Source of the DNA: Aliivibrio_A kagoshimensis
GTDB lineage: Bacteria > Pseudomonadota > Gammaproteobacteria > Enterobacterales > Vibrionaceae
Direction of reading: 5' to 3'
DNA length: 52,141 nt
NCBI RefSeq assembly: GCF_050337105.1
Contig: NZ_JAKJSQ010000027.1
Coordinates: 1-52,141 of the forward strand
Part shown: piece by piece, positions 26,478 through 34,826 of the stretch
Layout of the letters: the number at the start of each line of letters is the position of its first letter
Position numbering within the stretch: position 1 is the first letter of the stretch
The notes under the pieces: model-generated
What the model saw: only the letters and a program-made list of their open reading frames with translations
Told to the model about the DNA's origin: nothing
Databases searched by the model: none
Translations under genes and position numbers: made by a program

Positions 26478-29255
26478 CTACTGACTCACTCGATCAACCA
26501 AATAGAGTATTGAACGGTACTCTATTTTACTGTGCTCAGTCAGACCAATCTCGCAGGTACGGCTGTTAGAGTAACCTTGAGTGCAATTATCAGGTATCTG
26601 CTGTTTGAGCGTTGATAGGGCAGAGGCATTCAGTTCAGGGACCGTGAACCCTTTATCCCCAGCAAAACCGCAACACTCAATATCACTTGGAATAATCACC
26701 TGTTTGGCACACACTTCAGTGACTTTCTTTATTAAACTGGCTAGCCCAGAACGCCTAGAAGTACAGGTAATATGTAACATCACAGGCTCGTTTTGTTGTG
26801 TAATAGTGAGCTTGGGAAGTAGATAATTAGCAATGAACTGGAAGGGTTCGAAAATGGTCAAGGTTTCGCTCATTGAGGTTTTCGACAAACGTGCGCATGG
26901 GCTGGTATCCATTAAAATGGGATAGCTACCTTGGTTGGAAGCCTCGAGTAATAATTGCTCTAGCTCTGTTGACTTATTTTTATGGGTATCGACATAGCCT
27001 TTGCTGTAGTAGGGCATTCCGCAGCATGCATTGTCTACATTGTCAGGAATAATGACCTCATAACCTGCCTTTTTTAAAAGAGAGAGTGTCACTTCATGCA
27101 GTGAGCGTGGATCCATCGCTTTGGCTGCTGAGCCCATGGTCCGAGATGCACAACTTGGAAAGTAGACGATCTTAGGTCGGCCAATGGCTGTAATATTGGG
27201 TGAGATAACCTTGCTTGCTGCTGTGGGTAGACTGGTAGACCAAAGAGGGATGCGATGGCCTGTAATTCGTTGAATACCATCAGCGATAGATAACCCTACC
27301 TTGGTCGCTTTGGTGACAGTGGCAAAGTGGTCGGCACTCCAACGAGCAATGCTATTGGCTGCTGGTGAGTGGACCTCACGCAGTTTACGCATTAAATCTC
27401 CCGTATTGATATCTACTGGGCATCGTTCGGCACATAGCCCAGTTGCGGCGCACGTATTTATGCCTAAATACTGGAACGATTTTTCAAGTTCAGCCAACTG
27501 TTCAGGGTTCTCTTGTGTGCGTCTCAATCGACTGATTTCACGATAGACACTGTTTCTCTGACGGGGTGTTAATGACAGATCTCTTGATGGACAGACAGGC
27601 TCACAAAAACCACACTCAATGCATTTATCGATAAGTGCATCAGCGGCAGGCATCGCTTTCAGATCTTTCAGGTGAGCTTGGTTATCTTCATTGATGATTA
27701 CCCCTGGATTGAGTATTGATTTGGGGTCGAAAATGGCTTTAATTTGCTGCATGAGAGCGAAACCGTCCGCACCCCATTCTAACTCAACATAAGGGGCCAT
27801 ATTTCTGCCAGTACCATGTTCCGCTTTCAACGAACCTTGATACTTTACCGCCACTAAGTGTGAAACGTCGTCCATAAAGTCGCTGTACCTCTCAACCTCA
27901 TCACTGCTATCAAACGCCTGAGTAAACACAAAGTGAAGATTCCCATCTAAGGCATGACCAAAAATGATGGCTTCGTCATAATGATACTTTTCAAACAGTT
28001 GCTGTAGTTCACGTGTCGCTTGAGCGAGTTGGTTAATTGGAAAGGCAACATCTTCAATGATGACAGTGGTTCCGGTTTCTCGCACCGCGCCAACGGCTGG
28101 AAATAACCCTTTCCTTACTGCCCATAGCTGGTTAGATATCTCAGAATCTTGGCTAAATTTGATATTGTCGATGGGGGAGGCTGCGTCGATAATGGCGGTT
28201 AATATATGTTGTTGCTGCTCTAGTTGTTGTTGATTTTCTGCGTGTATTTCGACTAATAGTGCAGCGGCTTCTTGATGATTCTGTTGAGAGAGTTGGCTAA
28301 TAAACGCCGGCATTCCAGCTTTATCAGCAACGGAGGCGAGCGCTCGGCTGTCCATTAACTCAACGGCGGTGACAGCGGTCTTGCTCAGTTCACTGACACA
28401 TAAACAGGTGGTTTCAATATCTTTAAAAAGATAGAGTCCACAGGCTTTAAAAGGGTGGTCAGGAACGGTGTTGTAGGTGATTTCAGCAATAAAGCCTAGG
28501 GTGCCTTCTGAGCCAATCATTAAGTGCTGCAGGATATCGATGGGGTCATCATAATCAATCAGTGCATTAATGCTGTACCCCGTGGTATTTTTTAAACGAT
28601 ATTTGTGCCGAATCTTATCGGTTAAGCTCTGATTGGATAAGCAGTGTTGAGAGAGTTCTTTTATATCGTTCAATAACTCACTATGGGTGAGTTGGAATGT
28701 TTCTATATTGGCTGGGTCGCGTGTATTTAAGACAGTGCCATCAAACAGGACGATGGTCATGCCAGCAAGAGTATGATAACTATTTTGCGCCGTACCACAG
28801 CACATTCCCGATGAGTTATTTGCCGCAATACCACCTATTTTACAGCTGTTGATAGAAGCCGGGTCGGGGCCAATTTTTCGGCCAAATGGGGCAAGCAGCC
28901 GATTGACATCAGCTCCGATTAATCCCGGCTGTAGTGATATTTGCTGTCCATTATTGAGGATCTCATACTCTCTCCAGCGCGGTGTGAGCATGATAAGCAC
29001 AGAATCCGAGATGGCTTGACCGGACAGGCTTGTGCCTGCCGCGCGAAAGGTGACAGCAACATTAGATTGGTAGCAGAGACGTAAAGCCATAACCACTTCA
29101 TCTATAGAGTCGAGTTGCAAAACAATATGAGGAGTCAGACGATAAAAGCTGGCATCGGTACCATATGCAAGGGTGAGCGTAGGGTCCGTAATGATTCTTG
29201 TTGGTTCAATGTGGTGTGAAAGCTGTTGAACTAACTGTTGATACGTAGGTGACAT
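26478..29255 (-). CDS. FAD/Fe-S D-lactate dehydrogenase, Dld-II type
   Basis: Oxidises D-lactate (or a similar 2-hydroxy acid) and feeds electrons to the quinone pool. The 925-residue protein joins four parts: an FAD-binding PCMH domain (TFRAAGTSLSGQA, KIGGIAANNSSGM), a C-terminal FAD-oxidase domain (EHGTGRNMAPYVE), two ferredoxin-type clusters (CIECGFCEPVCPS and CAATGLCAERCPVD) and two CCG domains (CCGMPYYSKG, CCGFAG). This layout matches the Dld-II enzyme known from Shewanella; GlcDF-like enzymes are the alternative. The ATG at 29255 has GGAG eight bases upstream; the frame continues to 29312 without a better start. No lactate permease is adjacent. Confidence 0.87.
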   Translation of the reverse strand: MSPTYQQLVQQLSHHIEPTRIITDPTLTLAYGTDASFYRLTPHIVLQLDSIDEVVMALRLCYQSNVAVTFRAAGTSLSGQAISDSVLIMLTPRWREYEILNNGQQISLQPGLIGADVNRLLAPFGRKIGPDPASINSCKIGGIAANNSSGMCCGTAQNSYHTLAGMTIVLFDGTVLNTRDPANIETFQLTHSELLNDIKELSQHCLSNQSLTDKIRHKYRLKNTTGYSINALIDYDDPIDILQHLMIGSEGTLGFIAEITYNTVPDHPFKACGLYLFKDIETTCLCVSELSKTAVTAVELMDSRALASVADKAGMPAFISQLSQQNHQEAAALLVEIHAENQQQLEQQQHILTAIIDAASPIDNIKFSQDSEISNQLWAVRKGLFPAVGAVRETGTTVIIEDVAFPINQLAQATRELQQLFEKYHYDEAIIFGHALDGNLHFVFTQAFDSSDEVERYSDFMDDVSHLVAVKYQGSLKAEHGTGRNMAPYVELEWGADGFALMQQIKAIFDPKSILNPGVIINEDNQAHLKDLKAMPAADALIDKCIECGFCEPVCPSRDLSLTPRQRNSVYREISRLRRTQENPEQLAELEKSFQYLGINTCAATGLCAERCPVDINTGDLMRKLREVHSPAANSIARWSADHFATVTKATKVGLSIADGIQRITGHRIPLWSTSLPTAASKVISPNITAIGRPKIVYFPSCASRTMGSAAKAMDPRSLHEVTLSLLKKAGYEVIIPDNVDNACCGMPYYSKGYVDTHKNKSTELEQLLLEASNQGSYPILMDTSPCARLSKTSMSETLTIFEPFQFIANYLLPKLTITQQNEPVMLHITCTSRRSGLASLIKKVTEVCAKQVIIPSDIECCGFAGDKGFTVPELNASALSTLKQQIPDNCTQGYSNSRTCEIGLTEHSKIEYRSILYLVDRVSQ

Positions 29256-29389
29256 AGATACGGCTCCAAATATATTATCATTTGTTACAATTTTGTTTGA
29301 TACTATCATCATCGAAGAAAATCAATGCAATAACACTTTGGTTGAACTTTGACCCCGCTCTCTATTGAGTTCTCATTAAAGGTATTACT

Positions 29390-30550
29390 GTGAATAAATT
29401 CCGTACCCCTGAAACCTTGCTGCTATTGATGGCTTTTGTGATGTCATTAACCTTTTCCGTCTGGAACGTATTGCTTAATAATTTTTCTATCGAGCAGATT
29501 GCCTTTACCGGGAGAGAGATTGGCACTTTACAAAGCTTAAGAGAGGTGCCGGGTTTTCTTGCGTTCACCGCGATATATCTATTGCTGTTTATTCGTGAAC
29601 AGAAATTTGCCTACCTGTTTCTTGCGGTGATGTGTGTTGGCGTGATTGTTACGGGCTGGTTTCCCACCGAGTATGGCCTCTATTTAACCACCATCGTCAT
29701 GTCTATCGGCTTCCACTATTTCGAAACCGTGAATCAATCACTGACGCTTCAATGGATCCCTAAAGATCGTAGTGCTCACTTTATGGGACGAGCTTTGTCG
29801 ATTAAGAGTATTGGCAGCTTAGCGGCATACAGCGCCGTTTGGTTCATGATGGAGTTGTTTAATGTTGAGTACAACACCGTCTATATGCTGTTTGGATTGC
29901 TAGGGCTCTCGATCGTTCTTTTTATGTGGTTTGCTTTTCCCTATTTCTCACAAGCTCATAGCCAACATAAAACCTTGGTGTTTAGAAAAGAGTACTGGGT
30001 CTATTATGGCCTTACCTTTATGAGTGGCGCTAGGCGACAGATTTTTATCGTGTTTGCTGGATTTATGATGGTTGAGAAGTTTGGCTATGATGTAGGAGAT
30101 ATTAGCCTGCTCTTTATTATCAACTATGTATTTAATATGTTGTTTGCTGCAAAAATTGGCGCCTGGATTGGGCGGGTGGGGGAGAGAAAAGCCCTAACGT
30201 TTGAATATATCGGTTTGATTTTTGTCTTTGCGGGTTATGCGCTGGTTGAGAATAGTCACCTTGCTGCTGCATTGTATGTTGTTGACCATCTGTTTTTTGC
30301 CCTAGCGATTGCGATTAAATCCTACTTGCAGAAAATTGCTGATCCTAAAGATTTAGCCTCAACAGCGGCGGTGAGCTTTACTATTAATCATGTGGCAGCG
30401 GTTATTATTCCCGCTTTACTTGGCATTTTATGGTTGACATCACCTTCCGCAGTATTTGCTATTGGTGTGGGCTTCGCTGTCTGTTCATTAGTACTGGCTC
30501 GAATTGTTCCTGCTGAGCCAAAGCAGTTAGTCTTTAGTAAGGCAGTATAA
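29390..30550 (+). CDS. Major facilitator superfamily transporter
   Basis: Inner-membrane carrier of 386 residues with about twelve hydrophobic helices. It begins with GTG at 29390, with AAAGG seven bases upstream. MFS-like features include the charged loop between helices 2 and 3 (GREIGTLQSLREVPGF) and IPKDRSAHFMGRALSIKS in the middle. The substrate is unknown. It converges with the iron-type ABC genes and is divergent from the lactate dehydrogenase gene, so it could belong with either or neither. A siderophore or metabolite exporter is possible but not supported by sequence alone. Confidence 0.85.
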   Translation: MNKFRTPETLLLLMAFVMSLTFSVWNVLLNNFSIEQIAFTGREIGTLQSLREVPGFLAFTAIYLLLFIREQKFAYLFLAVMCVGVIVTGWFPTEYGLYLTTIVMSIGFHYFETVNQSLTLQWIPKDRSAHFMGRALSIKSIGSLAAYSAVWFMMELFNVEYNTVYMLFGLLGLSIVLFMWFAFPYFSQAHSQHKTLVFRKEYWVYYGLTFMSGARRQIFIVFAGFMMVEKFGYDVGDISLLFIINYVFNMLFAAKIGAWIGRVGERKALTFEYIGLIFVFAGYALVENSHLAAALYVVDHLFFALAIAIKSYLQKIADPKDLASTAAVSFTINHVAAVIIPALLGILWLTSPSAVFAIGVGFAVCSLVLARIVPAEPKQLVFSKAV

Positions 30551-30558
30551 ACTGCCTT
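30539..30558. terminator. Hairpin at the end of the MFS gene
   Basis: AAGGCAGT (30539-30546) pairs with ACTGCCTT (30551-30558), loop ATAA, overlapping the stop codon. A second, competing pairing CTTAAAG/CTTTAAG (30556-30562 with 30571-30577) follows. No T-run; a weak candidate between converging genes. Confidence 0.4.
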
Positions 30559-30572
30559 AAAGTGAGAGGCCT

Positions 30573-31382
30573 TTAAGCGACTTTATCTCTGTTGGCCCCT
30601 TGCTTTGGAGAGTGACGTAATTGCGCATCAACATACAGCTCTCCGCGTTTTGAGTGTTCTAACGTGGTATTCACATTGTAAGTGTCACCAAGTAACTTCA
30701 TTGCGAGTACATCGTGAGGTTTTCCTGATGTCTGAATGACACCTTTATTTAACAACACTAAATGATCACAGTACTTTGCCGCTAAATTGACATCATGTAG
30801 TGCAGCAATGGTGATTAACCCTCTCTCCTGGGTCAGCTGTTTGACGACTTGTAAAATGGCCAGTTGATGATGCAAATCCAGTGCACTGGTCGGCTCATCG
30901 AGTAAAATGACTTTAGGCTCTATCACTAAAATTCGCGCCATCGCCACGAGTTGCTTTTGACCACCACTTAACTGACACATATCTTTATCGGCAAGATGAT
31001 CGATGGAGAGTTTTTCTAAAATTTTTGAAACCTTCTGTAGGTCTTGTAATTTAACTCTCCAGCTAGAAAATTGTTTCAGCGCTAATAACACAGACTCAAA
31101 TACAGAAAGCACCAAACTGCTATGAAAAGATTGAGGTAAATAGGCGATTTGTCTTGCTCTAACGGATCTAGAGAGCGTGTTAATATTAATGTCATCCAGC
31201 AGGATATTGCCACTGTCACGGTTAAGTAGCCCAGCTACCGCTTTAAATAGAGTGGATTTACCCGTGGCGTTAGGCCCTAACAGCCCGATAAACTGACCTT
31301 TTTGCAGACCGTCTATATGTAAGTTGTCGAGCACTTTATTCGCACCGTAGCTTACGGTGAGATCTGAGATGGAAAGACTCAT
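30573..31382 (-). CDS. Iron-type ABC importer ATPase (FecE/FepC family)
   Basis: ATP-hydrolysing subunit of a siderophore, haem or cobalamin-class importer, 269 residues. Walker A is GPNATGKSTLF, unusual in having NAT where NGAGKS or NGSGKS is common; the essential GKST is kept. The signature is LSGGQKQLV and Walker B VILLDEPTSALD, followed by AALHDVNLA with the switch histidine. Its ATG overlaps the permease stop by four bases (ATGA), so it is translationally coupled. It is the last gene of a three-gene operon under a Fur box. The iron-related substrate is inferred from that box and the family. Confidence 0.9.
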   Translation of the reverse strand: MSLSISDLTVSYGANKVLDNLHIDGLQKGQFIGLLGPNATGKSTLFKAVAGLLNRDSGNILLDDININTLSRSVRARQIAYLPQSFHSSLVLSVFESVLLALKQFSSWRVKLQDLQKVSKILEKLSIDHLADKDMCQLSGGQKQLVAMARILVIEPKVILLDEPTSALDLHHQLAILQVVKQLTQERGLITIAALHDVNLAAKYCDHLVLLNKGVIQTSGKPHDVLAMKLLGDTYNVNTTLEHSKRGELYVDAQLRHSPKQGANRDKVA

Positions 31383-32485
31383 AGTGAACGCTCCTTAGAA
31401 TGTTTAATGATGATGGCTAAGAAAACAGGTACACCAATCAACGCGGTGATAATGCCGATAGGGTATATGATGCCAGGGGTAAGTGATTTACTGACAATAG
31501 ACGTTATGCTAAGCATCACAGCACCTAACAAAGCGGAAAGAGGAATGAAGTAACGTTGATCTTCGCCCACTAATAGCCTAGCAATATGAGGCCCGACTAA
31601 ACCGACAAAACCTATGGTACCGACAAAGGCAACGGCGGTAGCGGCAAGCAGTGAAATACAGATAAGAATCTCTACCCGTAGTCTGTTTAGATTAACGCCC
31701 ATACTTTGAGCACTCTCTTCACCAAGTCGCAGCGCAGTGAGTTGCCACGTTCGAGACATACAAAATGGAATAGTGACGATGAGTAATAGCGTGCCACAGC
31801 CAATTTGTAACCAACTGGCCCGTCCTAAAGACCCCAACATCCAAAAGACAATCCTCTGTAATTGAGTTTCAGAGGCCCCATACTCCATCATCGCTAATAG
31901 GGCGTTGAAGGCGAAGAAAATGGCGATACCAAATAGGATAATAGCCTGAGTACCAATGCCTTTTAAACGCATCATAAATAGCAATAAAAAACAGGTGCTC
32001 AAGGCAAATAAGAAGGCGTTTAACGTGACAAGCAGCGAACCAATATTGGGCACGATACCGATTCCAGTCACGATAGCTAAAGCAGCCCCGAAGCTGGCGG
32101 CTGATGAGACACCTAAGGTGAATGGGTCAGCGAGGGGGTTATTGAGCAAGGTTTGCATTAATGCGCCTGCTGTACCTAACATGGCTCCGACGATCACGGC
32201 TGTTATGGCTACGGGCATCCGGTAGTCCCAGATAATCACTTCTAATTTAATGCCGTGAGACATTTTATCCATAAGGACCTCAAGGACAGTCATCAGTGTG
32301 AAATTACCAGGACCAATTGAAATGTCAGCAATGGCACTTAAGAGCAGCAGTAGCGTTATGACAGTGAGTAACTGAATCTTTTTAGTGGCTCTTTTTTGGA
32401 AGTTTTTAGCAATTATTTTTTGTTTTTTCACTGAAGTAAAAGCAGGCTCTGAGCTTGTGCTTAATACATTATTTACCACATTCAT
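31379..32485 (-). CDS. Iron-type ABC importer permease (FecCD family)
   Basis: Membrane subunit of 368 residues, with a basic N-terminal cytoplasmic tail of about 35 residues and about ten helices. FecCD/BtuC family marks are clear: GAMLGTAGALMQTLLNNPLADPFTLG, and near the end FVGTIGFVGLVGPHIAR and the coupling loop of the BtuC fold (both seen in fragments of these). One permease gene implies a homodimer, as in BtuC2D2. The ATG at 32485 has AGG eight bases upstream. It is separated from the binding-protein gene by 82 bases holding a strong hairpin. Assignment to family is firm. Confidence 0.92.
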   Translation of the reverse strand: MNVVNNVLSTSSEPAFTSVKKQKIIAKNFQKRATKKIQLLTVITLLLLLSAIADISIGPGNFTLMTVLEVLMDKMSHGIKLEVIIWDYRMPVAITAVIVGAMLGTAGALMQTLLNNPLADPFTLGVSSAASFGAALAIVTGIGIVPNIGSLLVTLNAFLFALSTCFLLLFMMRLKGIGTQAIILFGIAIFFAFNALLAMMEYGASETQLQRIVFWMLGSLGRASWLQIGCGTLLLIVTIPFCMSRTWQLTALRLGEESAQSMGVNLNRLRVEILICISLLAATAVAFVGTIGFVGLVGPHIARLLVGEDQRYFIPLSALLGAVMLSITSIVSKSLTPGIIYPIGIITALIGVPVFLAIIIKHSKERSL

Positions 32486-32523
32486 TTCATATACCTAATG
32501 TGAGGTGTCGTTTGTTTTTTATC

Positions 32524-32552
32524 CGAGAAACACCCGGAATGGGCGTCTCTCG
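32524..32552 (-). other. Strong intra-operon hairpin (binding protein/permease gap)
   Basis: On the minus strand CGAGAGACGCCC pairs with GGGTGTTTCTCG (12 bp with two G-T pairs) around ATTCC. It is followed by GATAAAAAAC rather than a T-run, so it is not a standard terminator. A likely role is mRNA 3'-end protection that leaves more binding-protein message than permease message. Confidence 0.6.
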
Positions 32553-32567
32553 ATGAAACATTTGACG

Positions 32568-33707
32568 TTATTTTAGCTTCTGCCAAAAAACACCGCTGAA
32601 CTCAATAGGCAAGAACTTTTGGTGTAACTCTTCAAAATTTGCTTGCGGGTCTAAATTGGAAAAGTCTTCTGGGTAGAACCATTTAGCAAAGGTTTGTAGA
32701 GCGATAAAATGGTAAGGACTGTTATAGAATTGGTGATATATAGAGTAGAAGTCCTTATTCTTCACAGCCTTGAGTTCACTCCAGCCTTTTCGGTCAGCCA
32801 GGTGCTGCAATCGCTCTTGAGCTTCGTTTTGCTTTGCTTCATAACCAAATAAAACCGCCGTAGTATTCGGTTTTGCTTCAGACCAGTTGGCACCCGTTCC
32901 AATGATAAAATCTGGATCGTCGGTGAAAATAACTTCAGGATTGACCTTACCTGAGAATCCAGGGATTTTTCCGCTACCCCAGTTGATCCCACCGGCTTCA
33001 TCGACTAAGCGCCCTAGGTTAGCTGAGCCAAACGTACTGCAACACTTATCTGGGTTAAAGCCAGCCGCTTTTTCAATAAAGACTAATGGTCGTTCATTAG
33101 GGGTCTTTTTATCAACGACGATACTTATTTTTCGCATTTGGGTGAGGTAGTAATCAACAAAATCATTCGCAGCACGCTCTTTGCCTAGAACTTTGCCTAA
33201 TAGCAGGATACTAGGGATGGTATTTTGGGTTGGTCGTTGTCTAAAATCGACAAATATGACTTTGATGTCCGCTTTTTCAAGTTTAGTTAATAAGCCACTC
33301 TCTTGAGCTTTTAGCAAATTACCTAAGTTGAGAATGAAAAGATCGGTACCTAATGTGATGATTTTTTCCAAGTTATAATCACCGGAATAGGGGCTACCTA
33401 AATTTTCGATATCTTTAATTTTCGGAAATTTAGCGAGATATTTTCTGTATGCATCAGGGTCATACTTTATTAAATCGTCTTTCCAGCCAACCACTCTCTC
33501 TAACGGATTCTCTTGATCTAATACGGATAAGCTATAGGTTAACCTTCCCTCACCAAGTACGATGTTATTGACTTGCTCAGGGTCTATGTTGACCTGTCTT
33601 CCTGATATATCGGTAACCTCAATGACTTCAGCGGCGAGGTTACAAGAAACACCTAAAGCAATAGGTATAAGTAACCGTTTAATGAGAGATACGTTTTTCG
33701 TTAACAT
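32568..33707 (-). CDS. Iron-type ABC importer periplasmic binding protein
   Basis: Peripla_BP_2-class (TroA-like fold) binding protein, 379 residues. The signal peptide ends near residue 26 (VSCNLAA before EVIEVTDISG). The domain then shows VTDISGRQV, typical of Fe3+-siderophore, haem or cobalamin binders, and DPDFIIGTGANWSE. A CC pair in NPDKCCSTFG is unusual in this fold. The ATG at 33707 follows AAGGATATCC. It is the first gene of the operon, about 95 bases downstream of a double Fur box, so iron-repressed expression is expected. No TonB receptor or siderophore gene lies nearby; the ligand is unknown. Confidence 0.87.
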   Translation of the reverse strand: MLTKNVSLIKRLLIPIALGVSCNLAAEVIEVTDISGRQVNIDPEQVNNIVLGEGRLTYSLSVLDQENPLERVVGWKDDLIKYDPDAYRKYLAKFPKIKDIENLGSPYSGDYNLEKIITLGTDLFILNLGNLLKAQESGLLTKLEKADIKVIFVDFRQRPTQNTIPSILLLGKVLGKERAANDFVDYYLTQMRKISIVVDKKTPNERPLVFIEKAAGFNPDKCCSTFGSANLGRLVDEAGGINWGSGKIPGFSGKVNPEVIFTDDPDFIIGTGANWSEAKPNTTAVLFGYEAKQNEAQERLQHLADRKGWSELKAVKNKDFYSIYHQFYNSPYHFIALQTFAKWFYPEDFSNLDPQANFEELHQKFLPIEFSGVFWQKLK

Positions 33708-33800
33708 TGGATATCCTTATGGGTAGAAAGCATCAAAATATGCTTATCTGGTTTAATTGAGAAACAGGGTATAGGATATTCAACGCCAAGTAAATCGAAA

Positions 33801-33821
33801 TGATAGTCATTATCATTATCA
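33801..33821 (-). promoter_or_regulatory. Fur box, two overlapping 7-1-7 sites
   Basis: TGATAGTCATTATCA (33801-33815) matches the Fur 7-1-7 consensus TGATAAT-N-ATTATCA at 13 of 14 positions. A second site offset by six bases, 33807-33821, matches at 12 of 14. Six-base offset overlap is the usual Fur arrangement. It lies 94-114 bases before the iron-type binding-protein gene. Confidence 0.8.
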
Positions 33822-34008
33822 ATTTGTAAGTTTGATGGTTATTGAGGCAGAAGGATGGCTTACAAGGTGAGTGACATAAATGCATTACTTCAGGTATTTA
33901 ACTGCTTGATATAAAAAGATTGCAATTTTACGTGATCCTTTTCGTACTTTAAAACAAATGGCGAGTTGATAGATTGCTTAATAGATAACAGAGTAATAGG
34001 ATGATGAT

Positions 34009-34068
34009 ATGTTGATCATTTTTCGTATTTTGAGCGCGGTGTTTACACCAAGGAGCCTATCATTTTAG
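34009..34068 (+). CDS. Possible leader peptide upstream of parA-like gene
   Basis: Nineteen-codon frame (MLIIFRILSAVFTPRSLSF) with an ATG at 34009 and AGGA seven bases upstream. It contains the AAGGAG that would serve the ParA-like gene and stops at 34066-34068, four bases after that gene's proposed AUU start. Such an overlap suits translational coupling. It is short and hydrophobic and may be chance; only the ribosome site and overlap support it. Confidence 0.3.
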   Translation: MLIIFRILSAVFTPRSLSF

Positions 34069-34757
34069 TTGGATATAAAAGAGCCGCCTGTAAGAAAGTC
34101 TTAGTGATTAATAATAAAGGTGGGTCAGGTAAATCGACGTTAGCGATCTCTTTAGCTGCAATGCACTCAAACAGAGGCATAAAAACAGAATTGATCGATT
34201 TAGATCCGCAGAGTATTAGCTATCAATGGGGTTTTGCCTCTAAGCAGATACGATCTCAAAAATTCTTACCAACCTCAAATGTCCCATTTTCACTTGCGTT
34301 GCGATTAGAGGCCGATACACAACTGACTGTGATTGATTGTCCTTCTCATGTTTCTAAGTTTGATTTAGAGAAGTACACGTCAATGGCTGACATTATTGTC
34401 ATTCCAACTCAGTCGACACCGATAGAGCAGCAAACGTTACGTGATTTTCTTCCGCAATTGGCGGCAACTCGAGCGGTTGCAAATAAAAGTGTGAAGATTG
34501 GTTGTGTTGTTACTCGATTCCAAGGTTGCCAAAGTCTTGACTCGATAGAAAAAACGCTTTCAGAAAAGAATATATCCATTATTGGGAAAATGTCAGAGCA
34601 GTGTGAATATCAAGACATATTCTTACACTCTGAGTCCTCTTTTGACGAAAAACATGATGCTTTGCTGTGGAACACTATGTTTGATTGGCTGAATGTTCAA
34701 AACGATCAGATAGAGCGTGTTACCCCCAATACGACTGTAAAACTTGCCATCGCATAA
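34062..34757 (+). CDS. Orphan ParA/MinD-family ATPase, apparent AUU start
   Basis: P-loop ATPase of about 231 residues. The deviant Walker A box KGGSGKST with its signature lysine, the Walker A' box LIDLDPQ, and VIDCPSH are intact. ParA proteins position plasmids, chromosomes or protein complexes by ATP-driven surface patterning; no ParB or centromere-like repeat is seen here, so the cargo is unknown. The start is odd. The family's first strand (KKVLVINNKGG) is encoded in frame upstream of the only standard codon, GTG at 34104, and no ATG, GTG or TTG lies before it up to the stop at 34005. AAGGAG sits six bases before an in-frame ATT at 34062. If GTG is used the protein is 217 residues and loses half of strand 1. 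Confidence 0.75.
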   Translation: MLVGYKRAACKKVLVINNKGGSGKSTLAISLAAMHSNRGIKTELIDLDPQSISYQWGFASKQIRSQKFLPTSNVPFSLALRLEADTQLTVIDCPSHVSKFDLEKYTSMADIIVIPTQSTPIEQQTLRDFLPQLAATRAVANKSVKIGCVVTRFQGCQSLDSIEKTLSEKNISIIGKMSEQCEYQDIFLHSESSFDEKHDALLWNTMFDWLNVQNDQIERVTPNTTVKLAIA

Positions 34758-34787
34758 GCCCACAAAATATCAATTTATAAACTGGTT

Positions 34788-34796
34788 TGCTATTCT
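34788..34796 (+). promoter_or_regulatory. Extended -10 promoter of the outer-membrane barrel gene
   Basis: TGCTATTCT fits the extended -10 form TGn-TATAAT with two mismatches; no good -35 is visible. The start would fall near 34803, inside the left arm of the adjacent terminator hairpin, freeing the ribosome site that lies in the right arm. Confidence 0.35.
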
Positions 34797-34825
34797 AACC
34801 TCAGAACTATTGCTCTGAGGTTTTT
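34797..34825 (+). terminator. Terminator after parA-like gene, overlapping the next ribosome site
   Basis: AACCTCAGA (34797-34805) pairs with TCTGAGGTT (34814-34822) across an 8-base loop, followed by TTTTT including the stem's last bases. The GAGG in its right arm is also the ribosome site for the ATG at 34827. Confidence 0.8.
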
Positions 34826-34826
34826 C

